A stretch of DNA of 64,000 nt, from assembly GCF_034653355.1 (NCBI RefSeq), contig NZ_JAYEER010000004.1, forward strand, positions 310,001-374,000, written 5' to 3'. The notes under the pieces were generated by a model that was given only the letters and a program-made list of their open reading frames with translations, had not been told where the DNA came from and ran no database searches. Origin of the DNA: Nitrospirillum sp034653355. Its GTDB lineage: Bacteria > Pseudomonadota > Alphaproteobacteria > Azospirillales > Azospirillaceae. The position numbers and the translations under genes were made by a program. This document shows, piece after piece, positions 31,528 to 40,546 of this stretch; the stretch's first letter is position 1; the number at the start of each line of letters is the position of its first letter.

Positions 31528-31888
31528 AGGCGCTTCTCCCGTTCATCACGGGGACGCGGGGGCAGGGCGGTCTTGCGCCCGGCAGTCCGGCCTTCCCAGG
31601 GCCGGTCTTCCGCGTGCCCAGTGGATTCATGCCAAGGAAACCAGCGCCGGCTTCTGAATGGCCGGTAACGGCCCCCTCCGGAAGCGGGCCACACCCGGCG
31701 GCCCCTCCTTCCAGGGGACTATGAAACGTCATGTTGCGCCGCATCCGCAATGGGCCAAACGGCGACAGGCCCGGCCGAGGGCCGGGCCTTAAGCATAGGT
31801 CGAGGGATATGGGCACCCAATGCATCGCGCCGTGCTCGACAACGCCTGGCGACCCAGGGATTGTTTCGGCAGGGCAATATTCGATCCC
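31528..31888. other. Intergenic region between CBS gene and lipoprotein gene
   Basis: Some 360 bases with no gene. The lipoprotein-side end has a strong hairpin AGGCCCGGC/GCCGGGCCT (31767-31789), probably that gene's terminator, and the CBS-side end must hold the CBS promoter. Nothing else stands out. Confidence 0.5.
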
Positions 31889-32389
31889 TTAACGGGCGCG
31901 GCTGCCCGCGCCGGTGGCGGCGGAGGCCGCCGGGCCCGACTGCTGCGGCACCAGCGGCAGGCAATTCTGCACGATGGCGTAGCACTGGGACAGGCGGCCG
32001 GCCGGGCTGTCGGTGGAGCTGCCGTAGACCAGCTGCTGCACGGCGCCGTTCTTCAAGGTGAAGGTGGCGTTGCAGTTGCGGGCCGACACCTCGGTCGGGC
32101 CGAAATCGGCGCCACCCCAATAGCCGCGGTGCCACGGGCCGCCGCCGAAACCACCCCAGTAGGACGGGCCCACTCGGGTCTGCAGACTGTCGCTGGAGTA
32201 CGTGAAGTATTCCACGTTGTCGACCGCCGTCTGGCGGGTAGGCACGCCGGCGCAGGACAGCAAGGTCTGCTTGGGCATGCCGATCAGCGCGCGCTGGGCG
32301 TACGCCGCCTGGTCGGCGTCGGGGTTGGCGGCGCAACCGGCAACGGCCAACAGGCCCACCGCCGCGAATGCCATGGAACGGTACCGCAT
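31889..32389 (-). CDS. Hypothetical lipoprotein
   Basis: About 166 residues with a clear lipoprotein leader (MAFAAVGLLAVAGC), giving Cys+1 after AVAG. The mature region contains ALIGMPKQTLLSCAGVP, a BamE-like small module, a Gly/Trp-rich stretch (YWGGFGGGPWHRGYWGG) and an Asn/Cys region (NCNATFTLKNGAVQQLVY). The Gly/Trp stretch could be surface exposed. Start at 32389 is backed by GGGAGA upstream. Function unknown. Confidence 0.78.
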   Translation of the reverse strand: MRYRSMAFAAVGLLAVAGCAANPDADQAAYAQRALIGMPKQTLLSCAGVPTRQTAVDNVEYFTYSSDSLQTRVGPSYWGGFGGGPWHRGYWGGADFGPTEVSARNCNATFTLKNGAVQQLVYGSSTDSPAGRLSQCYAIVQNCLPLVPQQSGPAASAATGAGSRAR

Positions 32390-32588
32390 TTCAGTCTCCC
32401 TCACGCTTCCGGTTCGGCCGCTGCCGCCGGATGAAACAAGCCCCAACCGCCCGGGCCCTGCCCCAGGGCCCGTGTTGGTTAAGATAATGCAGCACGCGCT
32501 TTCCCGCCAGGGCCGGCCTGTTGCGGGCGGCAGCGCCAGTTGTCGCGGGTAACGGGGTTAACTTCCCACCACAGCGCCGTTTTTGCGC

Positions 32589-35500
32589 CTATTCGGCGGC
32601 CTGAAGCTCCTCGGCGGTAGCCAAGTCGACGGACACCAATTGCGACACCCCCCGCTCCGCCATGGTGACGCCGAACAGGCGGTCCATGCGCGACATGGTC
32701 AGGCGGTGGTGGCTGATGATGAGGAAGCGGGTATGGCCCGCCCGCGCCATCTCCTCCACCAGGTCGCAGAAGCGGCCCACGTTGGCCTCGTCCAGCGGCG
32801 CGTCCACCTCGTCCAGCACGCAGATGGGCGCCGGGTTGCACAGGAAGACGGCAAACAGCAGGGCAATGGCGGTCAAGGCCTGCTCACCGCCCGACAGCAG
32901 CGACAGGATCTGCAGCTTCTTGCCCGGGGGGCTGGCGTAAATCTCCAGGCCGGCGTCCAGCGGATCCTCGGTGTCGGTCAGCTTCAGCTGGGCGCGGCCG
33001 CCGCCGAACAGCTGGGTGAACATCTCCTGGAAATGGGCGTCCACCTTGTGGAAGGCGGCCAGCAGCCGCTCACGCGCCTCCTTGTTCAGGCCCGAGATGC
33101 CTTGGCGCAGGCGGGCAATGGCGGACACCAGGTCCTCCCGCTCCGTCTTCATGACACCGATCTGCTCGTCCAGCTCCTGCACCTCCTGCTCGGCGCGCAG
33201 GTTGACCGGACCCATGTTGTCGCGCTCAGCCTCCAGCCGGCCCAGGCGCTGTTCCACGGCGTGCGCCTCGGGCAAGGGCTCACCCTCGTCCAGGCCGGCC
33301 AGGGCCAGCGCCTGTTCCGGCGGGCAGTCCAGCCGCTCGGCGATGCGTTCCTTCACCGTGTCCAAGTGCTGGTGGGCGGAGCCCACGGCGGCCTCGGCAT
33401 GGGCGCGGGCCTCGCGCGCGTCGGCCAGGCCGTTCTCCGCCTCCTTCAAGGTGCGCTCGGCCGTGGTGAGCGCGCCCTCGGCTTCCGCCAGGTCGTCGCC
33501 GGCACGGCTGCGCACCCGCTCCGCCTCATGGATCAGGTTGGCCAGGGTCAGGCGCTCTTCCTCGATCTGGGCCGGGCGTTCGGCCAGGCGCTCCTGCTCC
33601 TCGCGTGTCTCCTCGGCGCGTTCGGTCAGTTCGGCCAGGCGGCCGCCGGTACCATCGCGGCGCTGGCGCCACGAGGTTTCCTCAGCGGCGATGGCGTCCA
33701 GCCGGCGGCGGCGATCCTCCGCCTCACGCAGCAGGCGGTCCAGGGCGTTCTGCGCTTCCGCCTGGGTGCCGCGCGCCTCGGTCAGGCGCAGGCGGGCCTC
33801 GGCGATCTGCTCGCGGCCCTCGCCCGGGGGCGGCAGTTCCTCCAGCGTGGCGCGGGCCTCGGTCCAGCGCTCCTGCAGATCCTCCTGGTCGGCCGCCATC
33901 TGCTGCAGGGTTTCGGACAGGGCGGCCAGGCGGCTGGCCAGGGCGGCGGCGGCCTGGGCCACGCGCGCATGGGTGGCGCGGGCATCGGCCACAGCGCGGA
34001 AGGCGGAGCTGACGGCGTCGCGGGCGGCGCGGTCCTTTGCGGAGGCCTGGTCCACGGTGCGCAGCGCCTGGGCCACGCGCTCCTCCGCCGCATCCTTCAC
34101 CGCCTCATAGGCGGCGCGGGCCTCGGCCACCACGGCGTCGGCCTCCGCGATCTCCTGCGTCAGCTCGGTCAGGCGGTTGCGCTGGCGCAGGCGCTCGGCG
34201 GCGGCGGTGGGGGCGCCGGCGGCGATGCAGTGCCCGTCCCAGCGCCAGGCGGCCCCGTCGCGGGTCACCAGGATTTGGCCGGGTGCCAGGTTGGGCGCCA
34301 GACGCGTGCCGGTGGCGGTGTCGGCGACGATGCCGATGTGGGCCAGGCAGCGGTCCAGCGCGCCCGGCGCCTTCACCCTGGCCGCCAGTGGCTCGGCGCC
34401 AGCTGGCAGGGGAGCCACGGCGGCCAGGGCGGGGAAGGCGCGCCAGTGCACCGGCGCCGCCTCGTCCAGCGGGGCGGTCAGCGCGTCGCCCAGGGCGGCG
34501 GCCAGGGCCTGCTCATAGCCTTTGGCCACGGTCAGCGCGTCCACCAGGGGTGGGAACAGGTCGCCGGCCCCGGCCTTCAGCAGGCGGGTGATGGCGTCGG
34601 CCTCCGCTGTCAGGCGGGCGCGGTCGCCCTCGGCCCGCTGCAGGGCGTCGCGGGCCGTCGCCTGCTCCTGCGTGCCCAGCGCGCGGGCGGCGTTGGCGGC
34701 CTGCTCGGCCCCGGCCTTGGCGGTTTCCGCCTCTTCCGCGGCACCCTTGGCCAGTTCCAACCGTTCCTCGGCCAGATGGATGGCCTCTTCCGCCTCGGCC
34801 ACGTCGTCGCGGGCGGCCTGCTGGCGCTCCAGCTCCGCCCTCTGGGCCTGCGTCTCCTCGACACGGCGGCGCAGGGTGGCGACGCGCTGCTCCAGGTCCT
34901 GCGCCTGACGCTGGATCTGGGCGCGCTTGGCCTCATCGGCGGCCAGCCGCTCCGTGGCGGCCGCCAGCTCGGCGTCCAGGCTGGCCACCGTGTCGCGGAT
35001 TTCTTCCAGGCGGGCCTTGGCCAGTTCCTGGTTTTCCGCCTCGTCCCCTTGCGCGTCGGCGATGCCCTGCCGTTCCTCCGCCAAGCGGGACAGGGCCCGG
35101 TCGGCGTCGGCGGCCAGATCCTTTTCGCGCGCCAGGTCGCCCTCGATCTGGGCCAGGCGGCGCTGCAGGGTGGCCAGGGCCTCGGTGGCGCGCCGCTCCT
35201 CCGCGTCCAGCTGCTCGCGCGCCACCAGCAGGCGCTGCAGGGCGGCGGCAGCCTCCGCCTCCGCCTGCCGTTTGGGCGGGAGGCTGGCGGCGAGGTCGGT
35301 GCGCCTGGTCGTGGCTTGCGTCACGGCCAGCATCAGGCCGCGCACCGCCTCCTCCGCCCTGTCGAAACCGGCGCGGGCCTGCATCACCTGGGCGGTGGCG
35401 GTGGTCCAGCGCAGGTGCAGCAGCAGCGCCTCCGCCCGGCGGATGTGGTCGGAGATGTTGCGGTAGCGGGCGGCCTGGCGGGCCTGTTTGCGCAGGTTCT

Positions 35501-36128
35501 GCAACTGCGCGTCCATGGTGACGACCACGTCGTCCAGGCGCATCAGGTTGGTTTCCGCCGCCTTCAGCTTCAATTCCGCCTCATGCCGGCGGGAATGCAG
35601 GCCAGTGATGCCCGCCGCCTCCTCCAGCAGCTGGCGGCGGTCGCCCGGCTTGGCGTTGATCAGGGCGCCGACGCGCCCTTGGCTGACCAGGGCCGGGGAA
35701 TGGGCGCCCGAGGCGTTGTCGGCCAGCAGCAGTTGCACGTCGCGGGCGCGGGCCGGCCGGCCGTTGATGCGGTAGTCGGAGCCCGCGCCGCGCTCCAGCT
35801 TGCGGCTGATCTCCATTTCCGTCTGGACGGCGTCCGCTTTGACGCCCGGCGTGCCGGCGGTCAGGTTGGGGCTGTCCAGGTGCAGGACGACTTCGCACAG
35901 ATTGCGCGCCGGCCGGGTGGCCGTGCCGCCGAAGATGACGTCGTCCATGTCCTCGCCGCGCATCTTCTTGGCCGAGGTCTCGCCCATGGCCCAGCGCAAC
36001 GCCTCCACCAGGTTGGATTTGCCGCAACCGTTGGGGCCGACGATGCCGGTCATTCCGGGCTCGATCAGAAGCTCGGTGTGGTCCACGAAGGACTTGAAGC
36101 CGGAGATGCGAAGCTTGGTGAATTGCAC
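32589..36128 (-). CDS. smc: SMC, chromosome segregation ATPase
   Basis: The 1,179-residue condensin ATPase. Walker A GPNGCGKSNLVEALRW lies near residue 32, the ABC signature LLSGGEQALTAIAL near residue 1070, and Walker B CVLDEVDAPLDEANV soon after. Two long Ala/Glu-rich coiled-coil arms flank a hinge around residues 500-650. It dimerises at the hinge and, with ScpA/ScpB (not in this window), extrudes DNA loops from the origin. The start MQFTKLRISGFKSFVD is canonical. It is the last gene of a dciA-dsbA-dsbA-smc run, six bases after the DsbA-like gene. Confidence 0.98.
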   Translation of the reverse strand: MQFTKLRISGFKSFVDHTELLIEPGMTGIVGPNGCGKSNLVEALRWAMGETSAKKMRGEDMDDVIFGGTATRPARNLCEVVLHLDSPNLTAGTPGVKADAVQTEMEISRKLERGAGSDYRINGRPARARDVQLLLADNASGAHSPALVSQGRVGALINAKPGDRRQLLEEAAGITGLHSRRHEAELKLKAAETNLMRLDDVVVTMDAQLQNLRKQARQAARYRNISDHIRRAEALLLHLRWTTATAQVMQARAGFDRAEEAVRGLMLAVTQATTRRTDLAASLPPKRQAEAEAAAALQRLLVAREQLDAEERRATEALATLQRRLAQIEGDLAREKDLAADADRALSRLAEERQGIADAQGDEAENQELAKARLEEIRDTVASLDAELAAATERLAADEAKRAQIQRQAQDLEQRVATLRRRVEETQAQRAELERQQAARDDVAEAEEAIHLAEERLELAKGAAEEAETAKAGAEQAANAARALGTQEQATARDALQRAEGDRARLTAEADAITRLLKAGAGDLFPPLVDALTVAKGYEQALAAALGDALTAPLDEAAPVHWRAFPALAAVAPLPAGAEPLAARVKAPGALDRCLAHIGIVADTATGTRLAPNLAPGQILVTRDGAAWRWDGHCIAAGAPTAAAERLRQRNRLTELTQEIAEADAVVAEARAAYEAVKDAAEERVAQALRTVDQASAKDRAARDAVSSAFRAVADARATHARVAQAAAALASRLAALSETLQQMAADQEDLQERWTEARATLEELPPPGEGREQIAEARLRLTEARGTQAEAQNALDRLLREAEDRRRRLDAIAAEETSWRQRRDGTGGRLAELTERAEETREEQERLAERPAQIEEERLTLANLIHEAERVRSRAGDDLAEAEGALTTAERTLKEAENGLADAREARAHAEAAVGSAHQHLDTVKERIAERLDCPPEQALALAGLDEGEPLPEAHAVEQRLGRLEAERDNMGPVNLRAEQEVQELDEQIGVMKTEREDLVSAIARLRQGISGLNKEARERLLAAFHKVDAHFQEMFTQLFGGGRAQLKLTDTEDPLDAGLEIYASPPGKKLQILSLLSGGEQALTAIALLFAVFLCNPAPICVLDEVDAPLDEANVGRFCDLVEEMARAGHTRFLIISHHRLTMSRMDRLFGVTMAERGVSQLVSVDLATAEELQAAE

Positions 36129-36134
36129 GGGGGC

Positions 36135-36821
36135 TTACTTCTTCGGTGCCTTGGCGCCGGCCTTGATCAGGGCGGCGGCCAGCTTGTCATAGTCGTTGGG
36201 GCCGGCGATGCGGTCCACCTCCTTGCCGCCCTTGCGGATGATCAGCGTGGGCGTCTGTTCGACCTTCGCCTCGGTGGCCTCCTGGCTGCTGGCGGCGATA
36301 TAGTCCTGGATCGGCTTGCTGGCGACGCAGGCGTCATAGGCCGGGGCCGGCAGGCCGGCCATGCTCATCATCTCCTTGAGGCCCGCCTCCGGGTCCTTGG
36401 CGCCCAGCCATTGGCTCTGCGTGCTGAACAGCAGGCTGCGGGCGTCGTTATAGCCGTCGACGGGCAGGCAGCGCGTGGCCATGTGGGCCAGGTAGCCCAC
36501 GCGGTTGGTGGGCGTGTCGTGGAAGACGAATTGCACCTGTCCGGGATTGATGAAGTCCGCCTTCAGGCGGGGCAGCATCGTCTCCTCGAAATGGGCGCAG
36601 TGCGGGCAGGAGAGGGAGGCGTATTCTTCGATCACCACCGGGGCGTTGCCGCTGCCCAGGGCGCGGGTGCTCGTGGCGGCGGCGATGTCGATGCCGCCCC
36701 CCGTGGCGGGGGCGGCTGCCGCCGTCTGGGCCGACGCGGGCGCGGCCAGGGCCAGCGCCGCCATCGCGATGACCAGATACCCGGCCCTGCCGATCCCCTC
36801 GCGCATCCAACGCCCTGCCAT
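36135..36821 (-). CDS. DsbA-family thioredoxin-fold protein 1
   Basis: About 228 residues: signal peptide (VIAMAALALAAPASA), then a DsbA-like thioredoxin fold with active site CPHC (SLSCPHCAHFEETMLP), helical insert and cis-Pro region (EQTPTLIIRKGG). Periplasmic thiol oxidase or isomerase. The ATG at 36821 follows GAGGGGG. It is paralogous to the next upstream gene, sharing LCPHCAHFEE-type motif and overall plan, but lacks its membrane tail. Located directly before smc. Confidence 0.9.
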   Translation of the reverse strand: MAGRWMREGIGRAGYLVIAMAALALAAPASAQTAAAAPATGGGIDIAAATSTRALGSGNAPVVIEEYASLSCPHCAHFEETMLPRLKADFINPGQVQFVFHDTPTNRVGYLAHMATRCLPVDGYNDARSLLFSTQSQWLGAKDPEAGLKEMMSMAGLPAPAYDACVASKPIQDYIAASSQEATEAKVEQTPTLIIRKGGKEVDRIAGPNDYDKLAAALIKAGAKAPKK

Positions 36822-36880
36822 ATCCCCCTCCATTCCAGCCCTTCGAAACGCGATGGGCAAAACGCGACTGGCATGAAAAC

Positions 36881-36910
36881 GGCGCCCGGGGGTTCCGTCC
36901 CCGGGGCGCC
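36881..36910 (-). terminator. Intercistronic hairpin between the two DsbA-like genes
   Basis: GGCGCCCGGGGG pairs with CCCCGGGGCGCC-type sequence across a short TTCCG loop, eight bases after the stop of the upstream gene. Very stable; probable partial terminator limiting read-through to dsbA 1 and smc. Confidence 0.5.
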
Positions 36911-36917
36911 GCCGGTC

Positions 36918-37781
36918 TCACTTCTTGCGGCGGGTCAGCATGAAGATGCCGCCCAGCACGACCAGGGCGGCGACGATGCCGCCCACGATCAGGCCGGTGT
37001 TGGGGCCGGCGGACGCGGCCGGCGCGGCGGCGGGGGCCGCCGGCGTGCTGTTGGCCGGAGTGCTGGCGGGGGTCGACGCGGCTGGGTCGGCGGCCGGCGT
37101 CGGGGCCGGGTTGGCCGGGGCCTTGGCGCCCGCCTTCACCAGCGCGTCCGACAGCTGGCTGTATTCACGAAGGTTGTCGATCTTCTCCACCATGGCGTCA
37201 CCCTTCTTGATGAAGAAGGTCGGGGTGCCGTCCACGCCCAGCTTTTCCGACGCGTCCAGCCGGCTCTGGGTGATGAAGTCCTGCAGCGGCTTGTTGCTCA
37301 GGCAGGCGGTGAAGGTGGCGTCGGACATGCCGCCCAGGCGCAGGGTCTGCTGCAAGGCCTTCAGCGGGTCGTCGGCGTGTTCCCACTGCGCTTGCGTCTT
37401 GAAGATCAGGCCCTTGGCGGCGGTGTAGCGGTCGGGCGGCAGGCAGCGGGCGGCCATTTCGGCGGCGAAGGCCAGCTGGTCCAGCGGGAAGTCATGGAAC
37501 ACCAGCTGCACCTGGCCGGTATCGATGAAGTCGGCCTTCAGCTGCGGCAGGAACGCTTCCTCAAAATGGGCGCAGTGCGGGCAGGTGAACGAGGCGTATT
37601 CCTCCAGCACGATGGGCGCCTTGACGTCGCCCAGCACGCGCGGGCTGGTGGCGCTGGCGACGTCGATGGTGACCGGGGCGTCCGCCGTCTGGGCGCTGGC
37701 CGCGCCGGCCACCATCGTCCCGGCCAGGGCACCGGCGGCCACCAGGGCGGCGGCCAGCGAATTACGCAGATGTAGGTTCAC
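36918..37781 (-). CDS. DsbA-family protein 2 with C-terminal membrane anchor
   Basis: A 287-residue protein: signal peptide (LVAAGALAGTMVAGAASA), DsbA fold with CPHC (SFTCPHCAHFEEAFLPQL) and cis-Pro segment (GTPTFFIKKGD), then a Pro/Ala linker (PAPTPAADPAAS) and a single membrane helix with positive stop (VLGGIFMLTRRKK). So the oxidoreductase is tethered to a membrane through a flexible arm. The GTG start has GGAGG upstream. It follows dciA and precedes its untethered paralogue. Confidence 0.88.
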   Translation of the reverse strand: MNLHLRNSLAAALVAAGALAGTMVAGAASAQTADAPVTIDVASATSPRVLGDVKAPIVLEEYASFTCPHCAHFEEAFLPQLKADFIDTGQVQLVFHDFPLDQLAFAAEMAARCLPPDRYTAAKGLIFKTQAQWEHADDPLKALQQTLRLGGMSDATFTACLSNKPLQDFITQSRLDASEKLGVDGTPTFFIKKGDAMVEKIDNLREYSQLSDALVKAGAKAPANPAPTPAADPAASTPASTPANSTPAAPAAAPAASAGPNTGLIVGGIVAALVVLGGIFMLTRRKK

Positions 37782-37854
37782 CTTAGTTCCTCCGATACCA
37801 ACTGTAGTGACTATAGGGGGCGGCGCCGGGGGCCGGCAAGCCGCGTCCGAGAGA

Positions 37855-38346
37855 CTATCGCTTCGGGGACCCGGCCGGCTTTTCGGTCGCCAGGATCGCG
37901 CGGCCCAGGCTGGCCAGCGCCTCCCGCAAATCCCCGTCTTCCACGGTCGCCGTCTGGGTTTCCAGCGCCGCAGCCTCGCCCGCCGACAGGCGGCGGGGAA
38001 TCGGCGCCGGCCGGTCGCGCCGCCGGTTGGTGGCCGGGGGCGCCTGCAGCAGCTTCAGCCGCGCCACGGCGCGAAAGCCGAAGAAACCATTCAGCCGTTG
38101 CAGGATCTGCGGTTCCTCATGCTGGATGAACAGGGCGGCGGGGCCGGCCACGCCCAGGTGCAGCACGGCGTCGTCCTGCCGGCCCTTGGGGAACTGCAGC
38201 TTCAGCGGCAGGGCCACGCTGGCCAGGCGAGGGCCCACGATGGCGTCCCACTCGGCCAGCAGGGTGGCGAAGGCCGGGCCATGGGGGCCCAGCGCCTTGC
38301 CGGCGATGGCGTTCAAGTGGCGGCCGATGGGGCGGGGGCCGGGCAT
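37855..38346 (-). CDS. DciA/DUF721 family protein
   Basis: About 163 residues. The N-terminal half is the DUF721 domain (AFATLLAEWDAIVGPRLAS, LHLGVAGPAALFIQHEEPQI). DciA, the helicase-loading factor of bacteria without DnaC, has this domain, so a role in DnaB loading is likely. The C-terminal half is disordered and charged. Divergent from mutY, as in many alphaproteobacteria. The start is uncertain: ATG 38346 fits the domain. Confidence 0.85.
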   Translation of the reverse strand: MPGPRPIGRHLNAIAGKALGPHGPAFATLLAEWDAIVGPRLASVALPLKLQFPKGRQDDAVLHLGVAGPAALFIQHEEPQILQRLNGFFGFRAVARLKLLQAPPATNRRRDRPAPIPRRLSAGEAAALETQTATVEDGDLREALASLGRAILATEKPAGSPKR

Positions 38347-38464
38347 GGGCTGTGGTGGACCTTGAAACAGTTGCGGGGGCGGCGTATCCGCTAGCGCCGA
38401 CCCCTTTGTCTGGGACAGTGTTTGGGGGCAGTTGAACCATGGCGCAAGGGGCTTTGACCACACA

Positions 38465-39562
38465 ATGATCGTCGCAGGCGACTCCCTTCCCCTCGGCAAC
38501 GATTTGCCCGCCCCCCGGCCCGCCGACCTGCTGGCCTGGTACGACGCCCACCGCCGGGTGCTGCCTTGGCGTGCCGCCCCGGGTGCCAAGGCCGACCCCT
38601 ACCATGTCTGGCTGTCGGAGATCATGCTGCAGCAGACGACGGTGGCGACCGTTGGCCCCTATTTCCAGCGCTTCCTGGCCCGCTGGCCCACGGTCGCGGA
38701 CCTGGCGGCGGTGGACCTGGATGAGGTGCTGAAGGAATGGGCCGGCCTTGGCTACTACGCCCGAGCCCGCAACCTCCACGCCTGTGCCAGGGCGGTGGTG
38801 GCGCGGCACGGCGGCCGCTTCCCGGCGGACGAGGCGGCGTTGCTGGACCTGCCCGGCATCGGCGCCTACACCGCCGCCGCCATCGCGGCCATCGCCTTCG
38901 ACCGGCCGGCCGCGGCCATGGACGGCAATGTGGAGCGGGTGATGTCCCGTATCTACGCCGTGACCGATCCGCTGCCAGGCTCCAAGCCCAAGCTGAAGGC
39001 GCTGGCCGCCGCCCTGGTGCCGGAAAAGCGGCCGGGCGACTACACCCAGGCCCTGTTCGACCTGGGCGCCACCCTGTGCAGCCCGCGCAGCCCCCGCTGC
39101 GTGCTGTGCCCGTGGATGGCGGCTTGCCGGGGCCGGCGCGACGGCCTGGCCGAACTGCTGCCGCTGAAGGCGGAGAAGGCCGCCAAGCCCACCCGCCGGG
39201 GGGTGGCCTTCTGGTTGACCAACGCCCGGGGGCAGGTGCTGCTGCGCCGCCGCCCCGAATCGGGCCTGCTGGGCGGGATGATGGAGGTGCCGTCCAGCGC
39301 CTGGGAACCGGGCGCCGACCTTGCCTACACCCGCGCCCTGGGCTGGGCGCCGACGGCGGTGAACTGGCAGCGCCTACCGGGCATCGTCCGCCATACATTC
39401 ACCCACTTTCACCTGGAACTTACCGTCGTTCGCGGCCACCTGGATGACGATGGGGCGGCGGTGGAGGGCGTGTGGTGCGCCCCCGCCGATTTCCATGACC
39501 AGGCCCTGCCCACCGTCATGCGCAAGGTCGTCGCCTGGGCGCGCGGCGGGGGCAAGGACTGA
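38465..39562 (+). CDS. mutY: MutY, A/G-specific adenine DNA glycosylase
   Basis: Removes adenine mispaired with 8-oxoguanine. About 365 residues: SEIMLQQTTVATV with the catalytic Glu, helix-hairpin-helix LPGIGAYTAAAI, catalytic Asp in MDGNVERVMSR, a 4Fe-4S cluster motif CSPRSPRCVLCPWMAAC, and a C-terminal NUDIX-like domain that recognises 8-oxoG (RGVAFWLTNARGQVLLRRR, GIVRHTFTHFHLEL). ATG 38465 matches the family N-terminus; an in-frame ATG at 38432 is possible. Confidence 0.97.
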   Translation: MIVAGDSLPLGNDLPAPRPADLLAWYDAHRRVLPWRAAPGAKADPYHVWLSEIMLQQTTVATVGPYFQRFLARWPTVADLAAVDLDEVLKEWAGLGYYARARNLHACARAVVARHGGRFPADEAALLDLPGIGAYTAAAIAAIAFDRPAAAMDGNVERVMSRIYAVTDPLPGSKPKLKALAAALVPEKRPGDYTQALFDLGATLCSPRSPRCVLCPWMAACRGRRDGLAELLPLKAEKAAKPTRRGVAFWLTNARGQVLLRRRPESGLLGGMMEVPSSAWEPGADLAYTRALGWAPTAVNWQRLPGIVRHTFTHFHLELTVVRGHLDDDGAAVEGVWCAPADFHDQALPTVMRKVVAWARGGGKD

Positions 39563-39609
39563 TCCCACGCCCAGGCGCCGCCGCGTTTCTCCATAGGACT
39601 GACGGGTAG

Positions 39610-40355
39610 ATGGGACGAGACGTGAGTGAGGGTGGTCAAGGAACGGCCAAGCCGACGCGACGCGCGCTGCTGGTCGGCATGGGGGCGGCGCTGGCGGCCC
39701 CCGCCGTGACAGGCCGGGCCTGGGCACGGGCCGGGGGGCGCGGGCCGGCGGCACGCCGGTGGACCTGGCCCTGGTGATGGCGGTCGACAGCTCCGCCAGC
39801 ATTTCCAAGGTGATGCTGGACTTCCAGCTGCGCGGCCACGCCGCCGCCTTCCGCGACAAGGCGGTGCACCAGGCCTTGGCCGGCGGGCCGAAGGGCAAGG
39901 TGGCGGTGCAGCTGGCCCTTTTCTCCGGCCCCGGCACCCTGACCACCCTGGTGCCGTGGACCTTGCTGGCCGGGACCCAGGACGCGCTGGCCCTGGCCGA
40001 CCGCATCGATGAGGCGCCCGGCGTGGCCATGGGCGGCAACACGGCGCTGGGCGACTGCATCGTCCAGGCGGTGCGCCAGCTGGACACATGCCCCTACAGC
40101 GCCGACCGGCGGACCATCGACCTGGTCAGCAACGGCTTCAACAACGGCGGCATCGACCCACGCTCGGCCCGGGCGCATGCCCAGGCCGCCGGCGTGGGCG
40201 TGAACGGCCTGGTCATCCTGGACGAATACGACTGGCTGGAACCCTACTACCGCGAGAACGTGGTGGCGGGCGAGGACGCCTTCGTCATCACCGCCGCCAA
40301 CCGCCACGCCTTCGCCGACGCCTTCCTGTCCAAGCTGGTGCGGGAAGTGGTGTAA
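39610..40355 (+). pseudogene. DUF1194 family exported protein, frameshifted in N-terminal region
   Basis: The N-terminus in one frame has a twin-arginine-like signal (TRRALLVGMGAALAAPA). The body, in another frame from about 39745, is a DUF1194 domain with a von Willebrand-like metal site: DLALVMAVDSSASI, TALGDCIVQAVRQ and RRTIDLVSNGFN. One additional G in the six-G run at 39733-39738 joins the two as ARAGGTPVDLALV. An ATG at 39783 inside the body is unlikely to be the true start. The protein is presumably periplasmic, function unknown. The shift is in a homopolymer and may be a sequencing error. Confidence 0.8.
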
Positions 40356-40364
40356 TTTTTTGTT

Positions 40365-40460
40365 CCTCAGGCGCCGGCAGGCCATCCGGCCCTTGGCTGT
40401 CCTCGCATTCCAGTCCGCTGACGCTCCCCGAAATGCTCCGGCGGCCGCAGTCGCGGCCTA
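40365..40460 (+). repeat. Convergent-gap intergenic repeat, copy 2
   Basis: Homologous to copies at 8473-8575 and 49174-49272. Shared blocks are CCAGTCCGCTGACGCTCCCC in the middle, GGCCCTTGGCT-like sequence before it, and GCGGCCGCAGTCGCGGCCTA at the end. Here the element is bounded by an inverted pair CCTCAGGCGC (40365-40374) and GCGCCTGAGG (40473-40482). It lies between converging genes. Confidence 0.7.
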
Positions 40461-40493
40461 GATTTGGGGGGAGCGCCTGAGGGGACCAAGAAA

Positions 40494-40521
40494 AACGGGA
40501 GGGGTGTTGACCCCTCCCGTT
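40494..40521. terminator. Bidirectional terminator
   Basis: AACGGGAGGGG pairs with CCCCTCCCGTT, loop TGTTGA; the preceding A-run supplies a U-run for the minus-strand gene ending at 40547 and T-rich sequence follows on the plus strand. Confidence 0.75.
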
Positions 40522-40546
40522 CTCATTTCAGCCGGATCGCTGGTCT

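Noticed and set aside
32583..37775. A 1,730-codon open frame on the plus strand opposite smc and the DsbA-like genes
   Set aside because: It is the antisense shadow of GC-rich coding sequence: it spans several genuine genes, is dominated by Gly/Gln/Ala/Arg, and has no domain or ribosome site.
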